From the NCBI GenBank assembly GCA_038142205.1, contig JAYQJO010000001.1, positions 62,001 to 126,000 on the forward strand: a stretch of DNA of 64,000 bases, read 5' to 3'. Origin of the DNA: UBA7359 sp038142205. Lineage in GTDB: Bacteria > Pseudomonadota > Gammaproteobacteria > Eutrophobiales > Eutrophobiaceae. The translations under genes were made by a program, and so were the position numbers. Position 1 is the stretch's first letter. Every line of letters starts with the position of its first letter. Below the pieces are notes generated by a model. That model was not told where the DNA came from and did not search any database. It worked only from the letters and a program-made list of their open reading frames with translations. Positions 35,651-43,804 of this stretch are shown in pieces.

Positions 35651-36157
35651 ATGGGTAAGAAGGTAGTTGTGACTGATAGTATGCAGTCGAACTACGTCTA
35701 TTATTTAGAACAAGCAGCAGGCAAGAGTTTTGATGCCGAATTTAAACCCGAATTAACGCCAAAAGAGATGCTGGAACTGGGTGTTTTTGGCGGCAAGTAT
35801 TTAAATGATTGTCGGAATGAGTTTCCAAAAAGCTGGTTTAAACAAGCAAAGCTTTCACCGGAAAAAAAGAACCCTGAACTTAATTATTTTTCGATTGACG
35901 CATCATTGCCTTTAAAAGAATGGCGTCGGAAAGGCTGGATCTATGAAGATGACCCACGTGGCTGGTTTCAATGGTATTGTCGTTACTATATGGGGCGTCG
36001 AATTACTGAAGAAGATCAGCGACAAATTAAACGTTGGAAAGCTATTGTCAGGCATCGTGGCGCAATTTTAAAAAACTGCGAAAAGTACGATTTAAATTGT
36101 CGTCGTAAGCAAAGACAAGCATTGTTACATTGGGCTTATGATTCAAGGGAAATATAG
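35651..36157 (+). CDS. Conserved protein of unknown function (WFQWYCRYYxGRR type)
   Basis: 168 residues, soluble, rich in Trp, Tyr, Arg and Lys. Conserved-looking blocks are LELGVFGGKYLNDCRNEFPKSWF, DDPRGWFQWYCRYYMGRR, QIKRWKAIVRHRGAILKNC and RRKQRQALLHWAYDSR. I recognise this as a family shared by bacteria and plants without an assigned function. It begins 3 bases after the DUF4399 stop, so the two are co-transcribed despite different cell locations. Confidence 0.7.
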   Translation: MGKKVVVTDSMQSNYVYYLEQAAGKSFDAEFKPELTPKEMLELGVFGGKYLNDCRNEFPKSWFKQAKLSPEKKNPELNYFSIDASLPLKEWRRKGWIYEDDPRGWFQWYCRYYMGRRITEEDQRQIKRWKAIVRHRGAILKNCEKYDLNCRRKQRQALLHWAYDSREI

Positions 36158-36201
36158 AGGGTCACTTTTATTATATTTCGTTTTTAAAACGGTTATATTT
36201 T

Positions 36202-37128
36202 TTAATGCAGCGTTGAGCTAAGTTGTGATTGCTGTCTGGTTTTATTGACCACTTTTAATATATTCTTGATTACTTCATCTGGGGCCTCCAGATAAATTTT
36301 GTGTCCACTATCTTTAATAATTATGTGCCAGCTATTATCGCTTAGTGTTAACAATTCTTTTTGCATTTCACGCCACTCTTGCTCCATAGAAATACCATTA
36401 ATTTCAGGTAATTGATTCTTACCTCTGGTAAGTACTGCTAATGGGATATTCGGTAATGGCCCAGCGTGTTTAACTTCATATGCGCTATCTTTAAAATTTT
36501 TTAATTCTTCCATTTGCGCATAAATTGCTTTGCGGCTTAAATTTAGAAAATACCAATGCGTTTCAACTTCGTTCATATAGTCAGGTGGCGGTTCCGATGG
36601 TAAGAGTTTATAACGCCGTTTTTGTTTCACCTGATCAAGTGAAGAAAGCCGATATATTTGATCAGGGTGTGATGAGTCGATTAACACTGCACCAACTGTT
36701 TTTTCTGGGTATTTAGCTGCAAAATATCTGGCGGTAAAACCTCCGAATGAATGTCCGACAACGACGTAAGGGCCGGGGATATCTGCAAATTCCAGTAACA
36801 TATTTAATTCATGCACGATTTGCGCAGTAGTTCTATTTCCGGGCCCAGGATCGCTTAATCCATATCCGGCACGGTCATATAAACAAACTCTTACATTTTT
36901 TGATAACGTTCTGGCAATTTTGAGCCAGTTATCTGATGCATCACCAAGACCAGCATCGATTAATACTGTCGGTTGTTATTCTCCAAGGCAGTCTATGTAC
37001 ATGACATGTGAGCCTAGATTAATAAACCGACCCTGAGGATGAAATGACTCAGAATCAGTATTTGCGAAAGGTATCGAATTGAAAAATACTAATGTGAAAA
37101 ATAAAGTTGTTTTAATTGTTTTTAACAT
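36202..37128 (-). pseudogene. Exported alpha/beta hydrolase with in-frame TAA
   Basis: Frame opens at ATG 37128 with a signal peptide (TTLFFTLVFFNSIPFA) and reads GRFINLGSHVMYIDCLGE, then TAA at 36976-36978 (codon 51), then continues in the same frame: PTVLIDAGLGDASDNW, RVCLYDRAGYGLSDPGPG, YVVVGHSFGGFTARYFA (nucleophile Ser in GHSFGG), VLIDSSHPDQ, and a C-terminal IKDSGHKIYLEAPDEV (catalytic His). Complete length would be 308 residues. A single GAA-to-TAA change explains the stop. Family: esterases/haloperoxidase-like hydrolases. Confidence 0.82.
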
Positions 37129-37235
37129 TATTTAATTTTCTATTGTTATTTGCACTTTAGAGAAAGCACACCCACTCCATTGGAGTGAGTGTTTTTAATT
37201 ATATTCGGTTTTTAAAACGGTTTTATATTTTTACA

Positions 37236-38210
37236 CTATTCTTTAAGTGTCATATTTTCCGCCTTGATTACTTTTGTAATGGCTTGTTCAAGTATTGCTC
37301 TTGAATGAGCAGCCATATTTCCAAGCTCTGCGTGCAATTCTTTATCAACATCATATTTATCAATACATTCATCAATATAATGTTCAAACTGAACTAGTTT
37401 TATAACGATGGTTGATAAATGTTGTGGGCACTCACACTTTATAACTCTGGAAGCTGTAGTAAGTTGAATTAATTGTTTATTTGAGTACTGTCTGTCAGGT
37501 GCGTTTTGTTCTAAATCGATTCCATGATGAATGCCATTGTTAATATTTATATCTTTTGACAGTCCTATAATTTCTCTTTGCAAATTATCAATTGAATTTG
37601 GCGCCTGAATATAAGTGTAGGGTTTTTTATCTAATTTTTTTCTCGCGGCACTGTTTGTGAAGCCATAAATTAATATTAGATGTTTAGCTCCAGAACGTTC
37701 AAATAGTTTGTCTATGTTATCAATGTGATCTTCATGAATAGCCGGATATTCAATAACAAGTACATCAATAGCATCGCCTTTATGATTTTCTATAAAATCA
37801 TTATCACTATTATAAATATGACTGAATAAAGAGTTGTTATTGTCAGATTGTGCATGCTGTATCTGAATAGAGAGTACTTCACCTACAGCAACAACGTTTA
37901 TTGGGTTATTAGTATTTTTATTAGTTGTAAATGTTTTAGTTTCATATTCGTTGAGGCGTTTACTTAATTCATCATTACTTAAGTTCGCAACCGTTCCAAT
38001 GGAATGACTTTTGTCGACTAGCATTTTTAACAACGTCAGGCGATTTATATCACTTGATTTATAAAGACGATCAGCATTTTCAGAACGTATTGGTACAACG
38101 GCACTATATCGTCTTTCCCAGATCCGTAACGTATCGACAGGTATATTAGTTATCTTTGAAACAGCACCAATTTTGTACAAGGAATCTAATTTTTCATCTG
38201 TAGTAGACAT
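37236..38210 (-). CDS. MerR-family regulator, CarA/LitR-like
   Basis: 324 residues from ATG 38210 (preceded by GAGAT; an upstream in-frame TTG at 38225 is not preferred). N-terminal winged HTH with the subfamily wording DTLRIWERRYSAVVPIRSENADRLYKSSDINRLTLLKMLVDKSHSIGTVANLS (landmarks WERRY, RLY, GHSIG-like SHSIG). The rest resembles the cobalamin-binding half of CarH/LitR proteins in length, but the DxHxxG B12 motif is not visible. Two TAGACA repeats 11 bases apart lie upstream. Confidence 0.8.
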   Translation of the reverse strand: MSTTDEKLDSLYKIGAVSKITNIPVDTLRIWERRYSAVVPIRSENADRLYKSSDINRLTLLKMLVDKSHSIGTVANLSNDELSKRLNEYETKTFTTNKNTNNPINVVAVGEVLSIQIQHAQSDNNNSLFSHIYNSDNDFIENHKGDAIDVLVIEYPAIHEDHIDNIDKLFERSGAKHLILIYGFTNSAARKKLDKKPYTYIQAPNSIDNLQREIIGLSKDININNGIHHGIDLEQNAPDRQYSNKQLIQLTTASRVIKCECPQHLSTIVIKLVQFEHYIDECIDKYDVDKELHAELGNMAAHSRAILEQAITKVIKAENMTLKE

Positions 38211-38247
38211 AATTTTTGATCTCAATGTTATTTATTATTCATAAGAG

Positions 38248-38264
38248 TAGACAAAATATAGACA
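38248..38264. promoter_or_regulatory. Two TAGACA direct repeats 11 bp apart upstream of merR
   Basis: TAGACA at 38248-38253 and 38259-38264, one helical turn apart, 38 bases before the regulator's ATG. CarA/CarH/LitR proteins bind 11-bp direct repeats of TnTACA type, so this may be an autoregulatory operator. Confidence 0.4.
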
Positions 38265-38349
38265 TGAATCGATAAAATTTTCGAAATTAGTTTAGAATAA
38301 AGTGTAAAAACCGCTTAAATAATTGTAACTATTTAATAAATAAATAAAA

Positions 38350-38366
38350 AAATGTCTTAGACATTT
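38350..38366. promoter_or_regulatory. 17-bp perfect palindrome in merR-nitroreductase gap
   Basis: AAATGTCTTAGACATTT: 8-bp arms around one base, containing another TAGACA half-site, flanked by an A-run and followed by ATTTTTT. It may be a regulator site shared with the TAGACA repeats 90 bases away, or a weak AT-rich terminator. Confidence 0.4.
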
Positions 38367-38381
38367 ATTTTTTCAATATGA

Positions 38382-38555
38382 AGCAGTATATTAAATATTC
38401 GGATTAAGCGGCCGATTGGTCATAATCCTGTAAGAAAATACCATGATATCCTTGAGAAAGATTATGGAAATACGAATGCTCACGAAGCTCTTTTTAATGT
38501 TGCGACAGAATATTTAAAATTAACAGAAAAGAATATCAACGAAAAAACTAATTAA
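38382..38555 (+). pseudogene. Open coding-like remnant without start codon
   Basis: 57 codons open after a TGA at 38379-38381 and ending TAA 38553-38555, two bases before the nitroreductase ATG. The peptide RKYHDILEKDYGNTNAHEALFN and ATEYLKLTEKNI looks like the C-terminus of a helical protein. No ATG, GTG or TTG is in frame. Probably the tail of a lost gene, or a short upstream ORF using a non-standard start. Family not recognised. Confidence 0.35.
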
Positions 38556-38557
38556 TT

Positions 38558-39106
38558 ATGAATTTATCAGACATAGTAAAATCACGTAGAACTATCCATA
38601 ATTTTGTGCCGGATAAAACACCTGACGTTTCTATTATAAAAGAGGCCATTGAGTCGGCTTGCTGGGCGCCGAATCATCACTTGACCGAGCCTTGGCATTT
38701 TTATTTATTAGGCAAAGAAACGGTTACTGATATATGTGAGCTAAATAAAAAATTGTTAACTGAGTCGAAAGGACTTGAAGCGGCAGAAAAAAAAACCAAA
38801 CGTTGGTTAAGTATTCCCGGCTGGATGGTTGTCACCTGTCTTAAGTCAGATGATGAATTACGTTGTCAGGAAGATTATGCAGCGTGCAGTTGTGCTATTC
38901 AAAATCTGATGTTAATACTTTGGCAACAAGGTATTGGTAGTAAATGGTCAACCGGGCCAATAACGCGCGATGAACATTTCTATGATCTGGTTTGGGTAAA
39001 TAAGGATTTGGAAAGTATCATGGGTATAGTTTGGTATGGTTATGCTGCTGATGTGCCGCAAACGACGCGTAAACCTTTGCAACAAGTATTAACGGAACTA
39101 CCTTAA
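38558..39106 (+). CDS. Nitroreductase-family protein
   Basis: 182 residues. FMN-binding N-terminal motif SRRTIHNFVPD with following ESACWAPNHHLTEPWHFYLLG; AACSCAIQNLMLILWQQGIGSKWSTGP is the helical core. It is of the small YdjA-like type (single domain, FMN, NAD(P)H-dependent). Physiological substrate unknown. It lies 8 bases before the lipase-like gene. Confidence 0.88.
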   Translation: MNLSDIVKSRRTIHNFVPDKTPDVSIIKEAIESACWAPNHHLTEPWHFYLLGKETVTDICELNKKLLTESKGLEAAEKKTKRWLSIPGWMVVTCLKSDDELRCQEDYAACSCAIQNLMLILWQQGIGSKWSTGPITRDEHFYDLVWVNKDLESIMGIVWYGYAADVPQTTRKPLQQVLTELP

Positions 39107-39114
39107 GAATTAGT

Positions 39115-39843
39115 GTGTTTATAAAAAAGTACAGTTTAACATTTATCATTGTCAATATATTGTGTATTAATACTTCATTTGCCAATGATGAAAAAGAAAT
39201 AGTTGTTATGTTGCATGGCCTAGCTAGGAGTGATGCATCATTTAACAAGATGGATAAAAGCTTACAGGAAGAGGGTTATGAGACCTGCAATATATCTTAT
39301 CCTTCGACGAAATATCCCGTTGAAACGTTAGTTGAAAAGTTTGTCTTGCCAAAAGTAAAGCGATGTATAAAAGGGGAGTATAAACGAGTCAATTTTGCTA
39401 CGCATTCTATGGGCGGCATTATTGTCCGGTACATGGCGACACAAAAGTTACCATTTAAAATAAATCGCGTTGTTATGTTAAGCCCGCCGAATAAAGGAAG
39501 TGAAGTAGTCGATACTCTAGGAGGCTTATGGTTATTTAAAGCGATTAACGGTCCTGCTGGTTTGCAGTTAAGCACGAGAAATGACAGCGTGCCAAACAGC
39601 CTGGGAAAACCGGAATTTGAACTCGGCATTATCACCGGAAATAAAACGATTAATTTTATTTTATCAGCGATGATCGAAGGTGATGATGATGGTAAGGTTT
39701 CTGTTAAGAGTGCCAAACTGGAAGGTATGAAAGATTTTCTTGTTATTGAAGCAACGCATCCCTTTATTATGAAAAATAAAACAGCAATCGAACAAACAAA
39801 ATATTTTCTCAAAAATGCAGAGTTTAAACATTATAAAAATTAA
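39115..39843 (+). CDS. Exported lipase/esterase of the alpha/beta hydrolase fold
   Basis: 242 residues starting GTG 39115. Signal peptide ends at NTSFA-NDE. Landmarks: VVMLHGLARSDASF (oxyanion HG), NFATHSMGGIIVRYMA (nucleophile Ser in THSMGG), VVMLSPPNKGSEVVD, and the catalytic His in IEATHPFIM. Resembles PGAP1/LipA-like esterases common in gammaproteobacteria. Its 3' end overlaps the next gene by 29 bases. Confidence 0.87.
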   Translation: MFIKKYSLTFIIVNILCINTSFANDEKEIVVMLHGLARSDASFNKMDKSLQEEGYETCNISYPSTKYPVETLVEKFVLPKVKRCIKGEYKRVNFATHSMGGIIVRYMATQKLPFKINRVVMLSPPNKGSEVVDTLGGLWLFKAINGPAGLQLSTRNDSVPNSLGKPEFELGIITGNKTINFILSAMIEGDDDGKVSVKSAKLEGMKDFLVIEATHPFIMKNKTAIEQTKYFLKNAEFKHYKN

Positions 39844-40168
39844 AAGGCATTCTTATTTTTCATATAGTTTTACATTTTTTATTCCACTTATTGTCGCGTT
39901 ATTATTTTTTAAAACCAGGTGGAAAATCGTTTTCTTAATTATGGTTTCAACAACAATAATCGATATTGACCATTTGCTCGCGAATCCTATTTATGATCCG
40001 AATCGTTGTAGTATCGGGTTTCATCCTTTGCATGAATTAATCCCGATAGCTATTTATGGTGTGTGTTGTTTTATTAAACCATTGCGGTATATAGGGATTG
40101 GTCTGGTGATACATATGGCACTGGATTCTATGGATTGCATGATGACCAATGGTGTATGGTATGTTTAA
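39815..40168 (+). CDS. Small membrane protein, DUF6122-like
   Basis: 117 residues, three or four hydrophobic helices. Polar motifs IDIDHLLANPIYDPNRCSIGFHPLHE and HMALDSMDCMM carry Asp/His residues at helix ends, as in membrane-embedded YdjM-like metal-dependent hydrolases. Exact function unknown. It overlaps the lipase-like gene by 29 bases, implying coupled translation. Confidence 0.68.
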   Translation: MQSLNIIKIKRHSYFSYSFTFFIPLIVALLFFKTRWKIVFLIMVSTTIIDIDHLLANPIYDPNRCSIGFHPLHELIPIAIYGVCCFIKPLRYIGIGLVIHMALDSMDCMMTNGVWYV

Positions 40169-40253
40169 TTTTGTACAAACACAGTAAGGTCTGAAAGATC
40201 ATGTATCTGTGTATATAATTCTTGTAATCAGTGAAAAATAATAACTTTTCTCA

Positions 40254-41774
40254 ATGGTAACCGTATTAGAAAACCCTCTTCCTTTGGCTGCCGGTATAAA
40301 ACTGGCAGATAACAGGGCTGCCTCTCTTGAAAAACCATTAGCGAGAGCTGGATTACCGCAATTAATAATGTTGCCACTATCCGAATATGATGGCCCTACT
40401 GCAAAACCTGTCGTTAGTATTGGTGATACAGTATTAAAAGGTCAGTTAATTGCGAAGGCGGATGGCGAAAACAATGTTCCTGTTTATGCCAGCACATCAG
40501 GTAAGATTAAAGAAATAACAGAAACCATTTTACCGGGTGTTTCCGAGAAGACATCGGAATGTATCGTTATTGAAACAGATAGAGAAGATAAATGGTGTGG
40601 TGATAGGAATCAACTTGATGATTACAATAAACTGGCGCCAGCTGAAGTAAGAAAAAGAATTGTACAGGCAGGTATTGTCGATCATTATTCTTCAATAAAT
40701 ATAGAGTCAAATTCATTAGAAGATGTCAGTTTATTAATTATCAATGCAGCAGAAACTGAACCTTATATTAGTTGTCATGAGGCAATAATCAGGACTTATA
40801 TAGATGAAGTTATTACGGGTATTGAAATATTAGCTTATGCTTTACAGGTTGATAGCTGTGTTGTTACTGTAGAAGAAGATAAAAAAGAAATAATCGGAAT
40901 CATAAAAAAAACATTATCAGAAAAAACAAACATCGATATCGAACTAAAATTAATTTCCAGTATTTATCCCGCCAACGAAAAAACACAATTAATTAAGTCG
41001 ATTACTGGCAAGAGTATCTCTTTCGAAGCTTCGTCTGCTGATGCAGGAATTCTTATAGAAGATATCAACACTGTGTATGCTGTTAAAAAAGCAATTCTTG
41101 ATGGAGAACCATTAACCAGTCGAATAGTGACTGTTACCGGTTCGGGAATCAAACAAGCCTGTAATCTTGAAGTTGTATTAGGCACACCAATCAACGAAAT
41201 AATTGAACAGTGCGGCGGGTATACTGAACATTTTGAATTTCTTGTTTGCGGTGGTCCAATGACAGGAGTAAAAACAGGTAGTGATCTAGTGCCTTTGACC
41301 AAATCTATAAATTGTTTATTAGCTTTTTCTAACATGCAGGTTTTGGATAATAAGGAAAAATCGAATGTTACAGTTTGTCATGATTGTGAAGAGGTTTGTC
41401 CTGTTAATATACAGCCACATGTGTTGTACAGGCATACAATAGAAAAAAATGAAAATGCTTTAATTGAATCCGGATTGTTTGAGTGTATTGAATGTGGTTG
41501 TTGCAATTATGTTTGTTCAAATCATCTTCAATTGGTACAAGAGTTTCGTCAGGTAAAAAGTGTAATCAGAGAAAAGCAGCGTAAGCGGCTTGAAGCTGAG
41601 AAAAATAAAAAGCGTTATCTGAATAAGCTGGCTCGAAAGACAAAGCAGGAAGAAGAAAAACTGAAACGGCGACAGGAAAAAATAGTAAATAATAAGGATG
41701 ATGAATTGAAGAAAAAGAAGGAGGCGATTGCCGCTGCTGTAAACCGTGTCAGAAAAAAAAGAAGAACAGAATAA
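40254..41774 (+). CDS. rnfC: RnfC-like electron transport protein with degraded first Fe-S motif
   Basis: 506 residues. N-terminal RnfC/NQR-like barrel (PLPLAAGIKLADNRA, VSIGDTVLKGQLIAKAD, VPVYASTSGKIKEI), central SLBB region (VTVTGSGIKQACNLEVVLGTPINEII, VCGGPMTGVKTG) and a long Lys/Glu-rich C-terminus. The second 4Fe-4S motif is complete (Cys411, 414, 417, 421). The first has only three cysteines (375, 378, 382) in VCHDCEEVC; a Val stands where the first ligand should be. No rnfA, B, D, G or E is adjacent, unlike normal rnf operons. Confidence 0.85.
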   Translation: MVTVLENPLPLAAGIKLADNRAASLEKPLARAGLPQLIMLPLSEYDGPTAKPVVSIGDTVLKGQLIAKADGENNVPVYASTSGKIKEITETILPGVSEKTSECIVIETDREDKWCGDRNQLDDYNKLAPAEVRKRIVQAGIVDHYSSINIESNSLEDVSLLIINAAETEPYISCHEAIIRTYIDEVITGIEILAYALQVDSCVVTVEEDKKEIIGIIKKTLSEKTNIDIELKLISSIYPANEKTQLIKSITGKSISFEASSADAGILIEDINTVYAVKKAILDGEPLTSRIVTVTGSGIKQACNLEVVLGTPINEIIEQCGGYTEHFEFLVCGGPMTGVKTGSDLVPLTKSINCLLAFSNMQVLDNKEKSNVTVCHDCEEVCPVNIQPHVLYRHTIEKNENALIESGLFECIECGCCNYVCSNHLQLVQEFRQVKSVIREKQRKRLEAEKNKKRYLNKLARKTKQEEEKLKRRQEKIVNNKDDELKKKKEAIAAAVNRVRKKRRTE

Positions 41775-42065
41775 TTAAAGTGATTTATGTAAGTACAAGA
41801 TACACGGTACTTGAGTATCTTAATGGAGCGTTTTATCTCTGCTAGGGTATAAATTTTCCTTATTTTGAGCATTATTTTTTCGAACTCATGATCGTTTAAA
41901 GTCATAAACTGCTAAAGTTAAAACTGAAAAGGTTCGATAAAAGCTAAATGGAACTAATTAGAATAAGCTTCTAACTAATATTTTATTTACAATACTTAGC
42001 GTAGAATATATTCTAATTTTTATAGTATGAGTATTTAAATAATCTCTGGAGAAGAGGGTTTTAAG

Positions 42066-42812
42066 ATGTTGAAAAATAAAAAATTTTCTATGCAGAATAA
42101 AGAAAATATCAAACATAAAGCAATAAATATTGGTGCATCTAGACAAGAAAACTTCTTAAAGAAAACCCTACTATTAATTTTTATTACAGCTGTAACCTTA
42201 TTGTTATCAAGTATTACGTTTGTTGTATTTGCGGGTGATACAACAACGGATGCTGATGTTGATAATCTTGCAGATATCGAAGTAACGGGTGAACGTAGCC
42301 GAAATGACCGTGCTTACACTAAAGAAGGTGCCGATCGTTTTATTACCAAACCATACGGAGAATCAGAGTCCATTCTCAAGATCGCAGCCAAGACCAAGGA
42401 ATTAGGCGTTAAAAAACGAGTGAGTACTCGAAAAATAACGATGCCGCCATCTTATGTCGGTAGCTTTATTAATATGTATAAACATACCTATGAAAACGGT
42501 AAGACGTTTTACTTTTTTGAAGGTGAAAATTTCGAGGCACTGGGTTTTGCGGCGGGTAAAGGTTCAACAGTTGTTGATGTCCTGTCAGGTGCTGCGTTTA
42601 CAGGGCCAAAGTTATGGGGGCCTTATGATCAGGTCATAGGCAAAAACAGGTCATCAATGACCTTACTGATGGCAGATGGCGGTAAAGATGGCCTAGGTTT
42701 ATTAAAATCATCTTATGCTGTAGGTCATACTGCTGTTATGGAAGAAGAAGAGTATGAGTCTTACGGTGGTAGTTATTTTGAAGCAATACTGGATACTGTG
42801 ACGCTGCTATAG
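42066..42812 (+). CDS. Unknown membrane-anchored or exported protein
   Basis: 248 residues. A basic N-terminus of about 35 residues precedes a strong hydrophobic segment (TLLLIFITAVTLLLSSITFVVFA), so it is either a long-signal exported protein or a single-pass anchor. The mature part starts with an acidic stretch (GDTTTDADVDNLADIEVTGERSR) and contains PPSYVGSFINMYKHTYENGKTFYFFEGE and ALGFAAGKGSTVVDVLSGAAFTGPKLWGPYDQV. No family recognised. An intrinsic terminator follows 18 bases after the stop, so the gene stands alone. Confidence 0.65.
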   Translation: MLKNKKFSMQNKENIKHKAINIGASRQENFLKKTLLLIFITAVTLLLSSITFVVFAGDTTTDADVDNLADIEVTGERSRNDRAYTKEGADRFITKPYGESESILKIAAKTKELGVKKRVSTRKITMPPSYVGSFINMYKHTYENGKTFYFFEGENFEALGFAAGKGSTVVDVLSGAAFTGPKLWGPYDQVIGKNRSSMTLLMADGGKDGLGLLKSSYAVGHTAVMEEEEYESYGGSYFEAILDTVTLL

Positions 42813-42830
42813 AATAAGTTCTTAAATTAT

Positions 42831-42873
42831 AAAGGCGCTTGGAATGGAGATATTTCAAGCGCCTTTATTTTTA
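42831..42873 (+). terminator. Intrinsic terminator after the unknown membrane-anchored gene
   Basis: AAAGGCGCTTG (42831-42841) pairs with CAAGCGCCTTT (42856-42866), followed by ATTTTTAT. Eleven base pairs with a 14-base loop, 18 bases after the stop. Confidence 0.8.
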
Positions 42874-42939
42874 TCCATATTAAAAATAAATCTGCAATAA
42901 AGAAGAAAGAAAGCTGTGTTTTATAAGGTGGCACATTAC

Positions 42940-42967
42940 GTGCTTTATCCAGAGCATGATAAAGCAC
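42940..42967 (+). promoter_or_regulatory. Perfect 10-bp hairpin over a start codon
   Basis: GTGCTTTATC, loop of eight, GATAAAGCAC. The ATG at 42956-42958 straddles the loop and the 3' arm, and the weak AGAG ribosome site is in the loop. Confidence 0.5.
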
Positions 42968-43378
42968 ATTCAATTTATTTTGTTATTACTGGCATTAACT
43001 CTCTCTATTCCTGTCTCTGCTAAAGAAGGTCTTATTGTTCCGAAAAAAGGATCAGTTTATGAAGCGTTATTACAGGGTTTGAAGTTATTGGCTGTTGGAG
43101 ATATTGAACAATGGATTGTTGGTTCTTGCGATGGTATTCGGCTTTGTAATAATTCCGCTGATATCAGTCATATTCGAAATGTCAGGGCAAAAGTTCAGGA
43201 AAAAGTCGCAATGCGATGCCTGAAAAAAAACGGGGAAGCATTAGAAATTGATCATGTTGTTGGTAACCCGGAAATTGATACTGCCGTTAAAATCTATCTT
43301 GTTTGCGGAGAAAATGATCCGCCCCGATTTTATTCTCTACGACGAACGATGGATATGTGGTTTTTTATCAGTTTATAG
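42956..43378 (+). CDS. Unknown exported protein
   Basis: 140 residues. Signal peptide (IQFILLLLALTLSIPVSA) then a mature domain of about 118 residues with four cysteines (GSCDGIRLCNN, MRCLKK, LVCGEND), suggesting two disulfides. No family recognised. The start codon lies in a perfect hairpin. It converges with another small exported-protein gene, overlapping by 11 bases. Confidence 0.6.
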   Translation: MIKHIQFILLLLALTLSIPVSAKEGLIVPKKGSVYEALLQGLKLLAVGDIEQWIVGSCDGIRLCNNSADISHIRNVRAKVQEKVAMRCLKKNGEALEIDHVVGNPEIDTAVKIYLVCGENDPPRFYSLRRTMDMWFFISL

Positions 43379-43751
43379 TCTGGTTTGTATCACAGTTAGC
43401 AACAACTCTTAAAAACAAGTGTCGTTTTTCTTTAAGCGTATAGTATTTATGCGTATCAATAGTAATCGACTCAAGCGTTACTGATGATTCATTTTCCTTA
43501 ATAGAAAATATCCAGGAGTGTTTATCTATAGTCGTTATAACAAGTCTGGTAACACTCATGTTGAGACTACGAGGCCCGGGATCATTTGGAAACTTAACCG
43601 TTTTAAGACAAGAGAGGAAGTTCCCCCATTTAAGGTCGCCTGTCTCATTATTATCAAAATGTAGATAAAATTTTCGACCATCAGATTCATTCATTTCTGT
43701 AAAACCTGAGTGTGGAAAAAGAAAAAAGAAAATAATGAAAAACCTGAACAT
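43368..43751 (-). CDS. Unknown exported protein
   Basis: 127 residues with a signal peptide (FRFFIIFFFLFPHSGF). The mature part is predicted beta-rich, with two cysteines (FLSCLKTV and VVANCDTN). No family recognised. It overlaps the convergent gene at 42956-43378 by 11 bases at the 3' ends. Confidence 0.5.
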   Translation of the reverse strand: MFRFFIIFFFLFPHSGFTEMNESDGRKFYLHFDNNETGDLKWGNFLSCLKTVKFPNDPGPRSLNMSVTRLVITTIDKHSWIFSIKENESSVTLESITIDTHKYYTLKEKRHLFLRVVANCDTNQTIN

Positions 43752-43804
43752 ATTGAGAAGTTATGTTTTAGACAGCAGCATGCAATAATTATCGCGCTTA
43801 CGAA

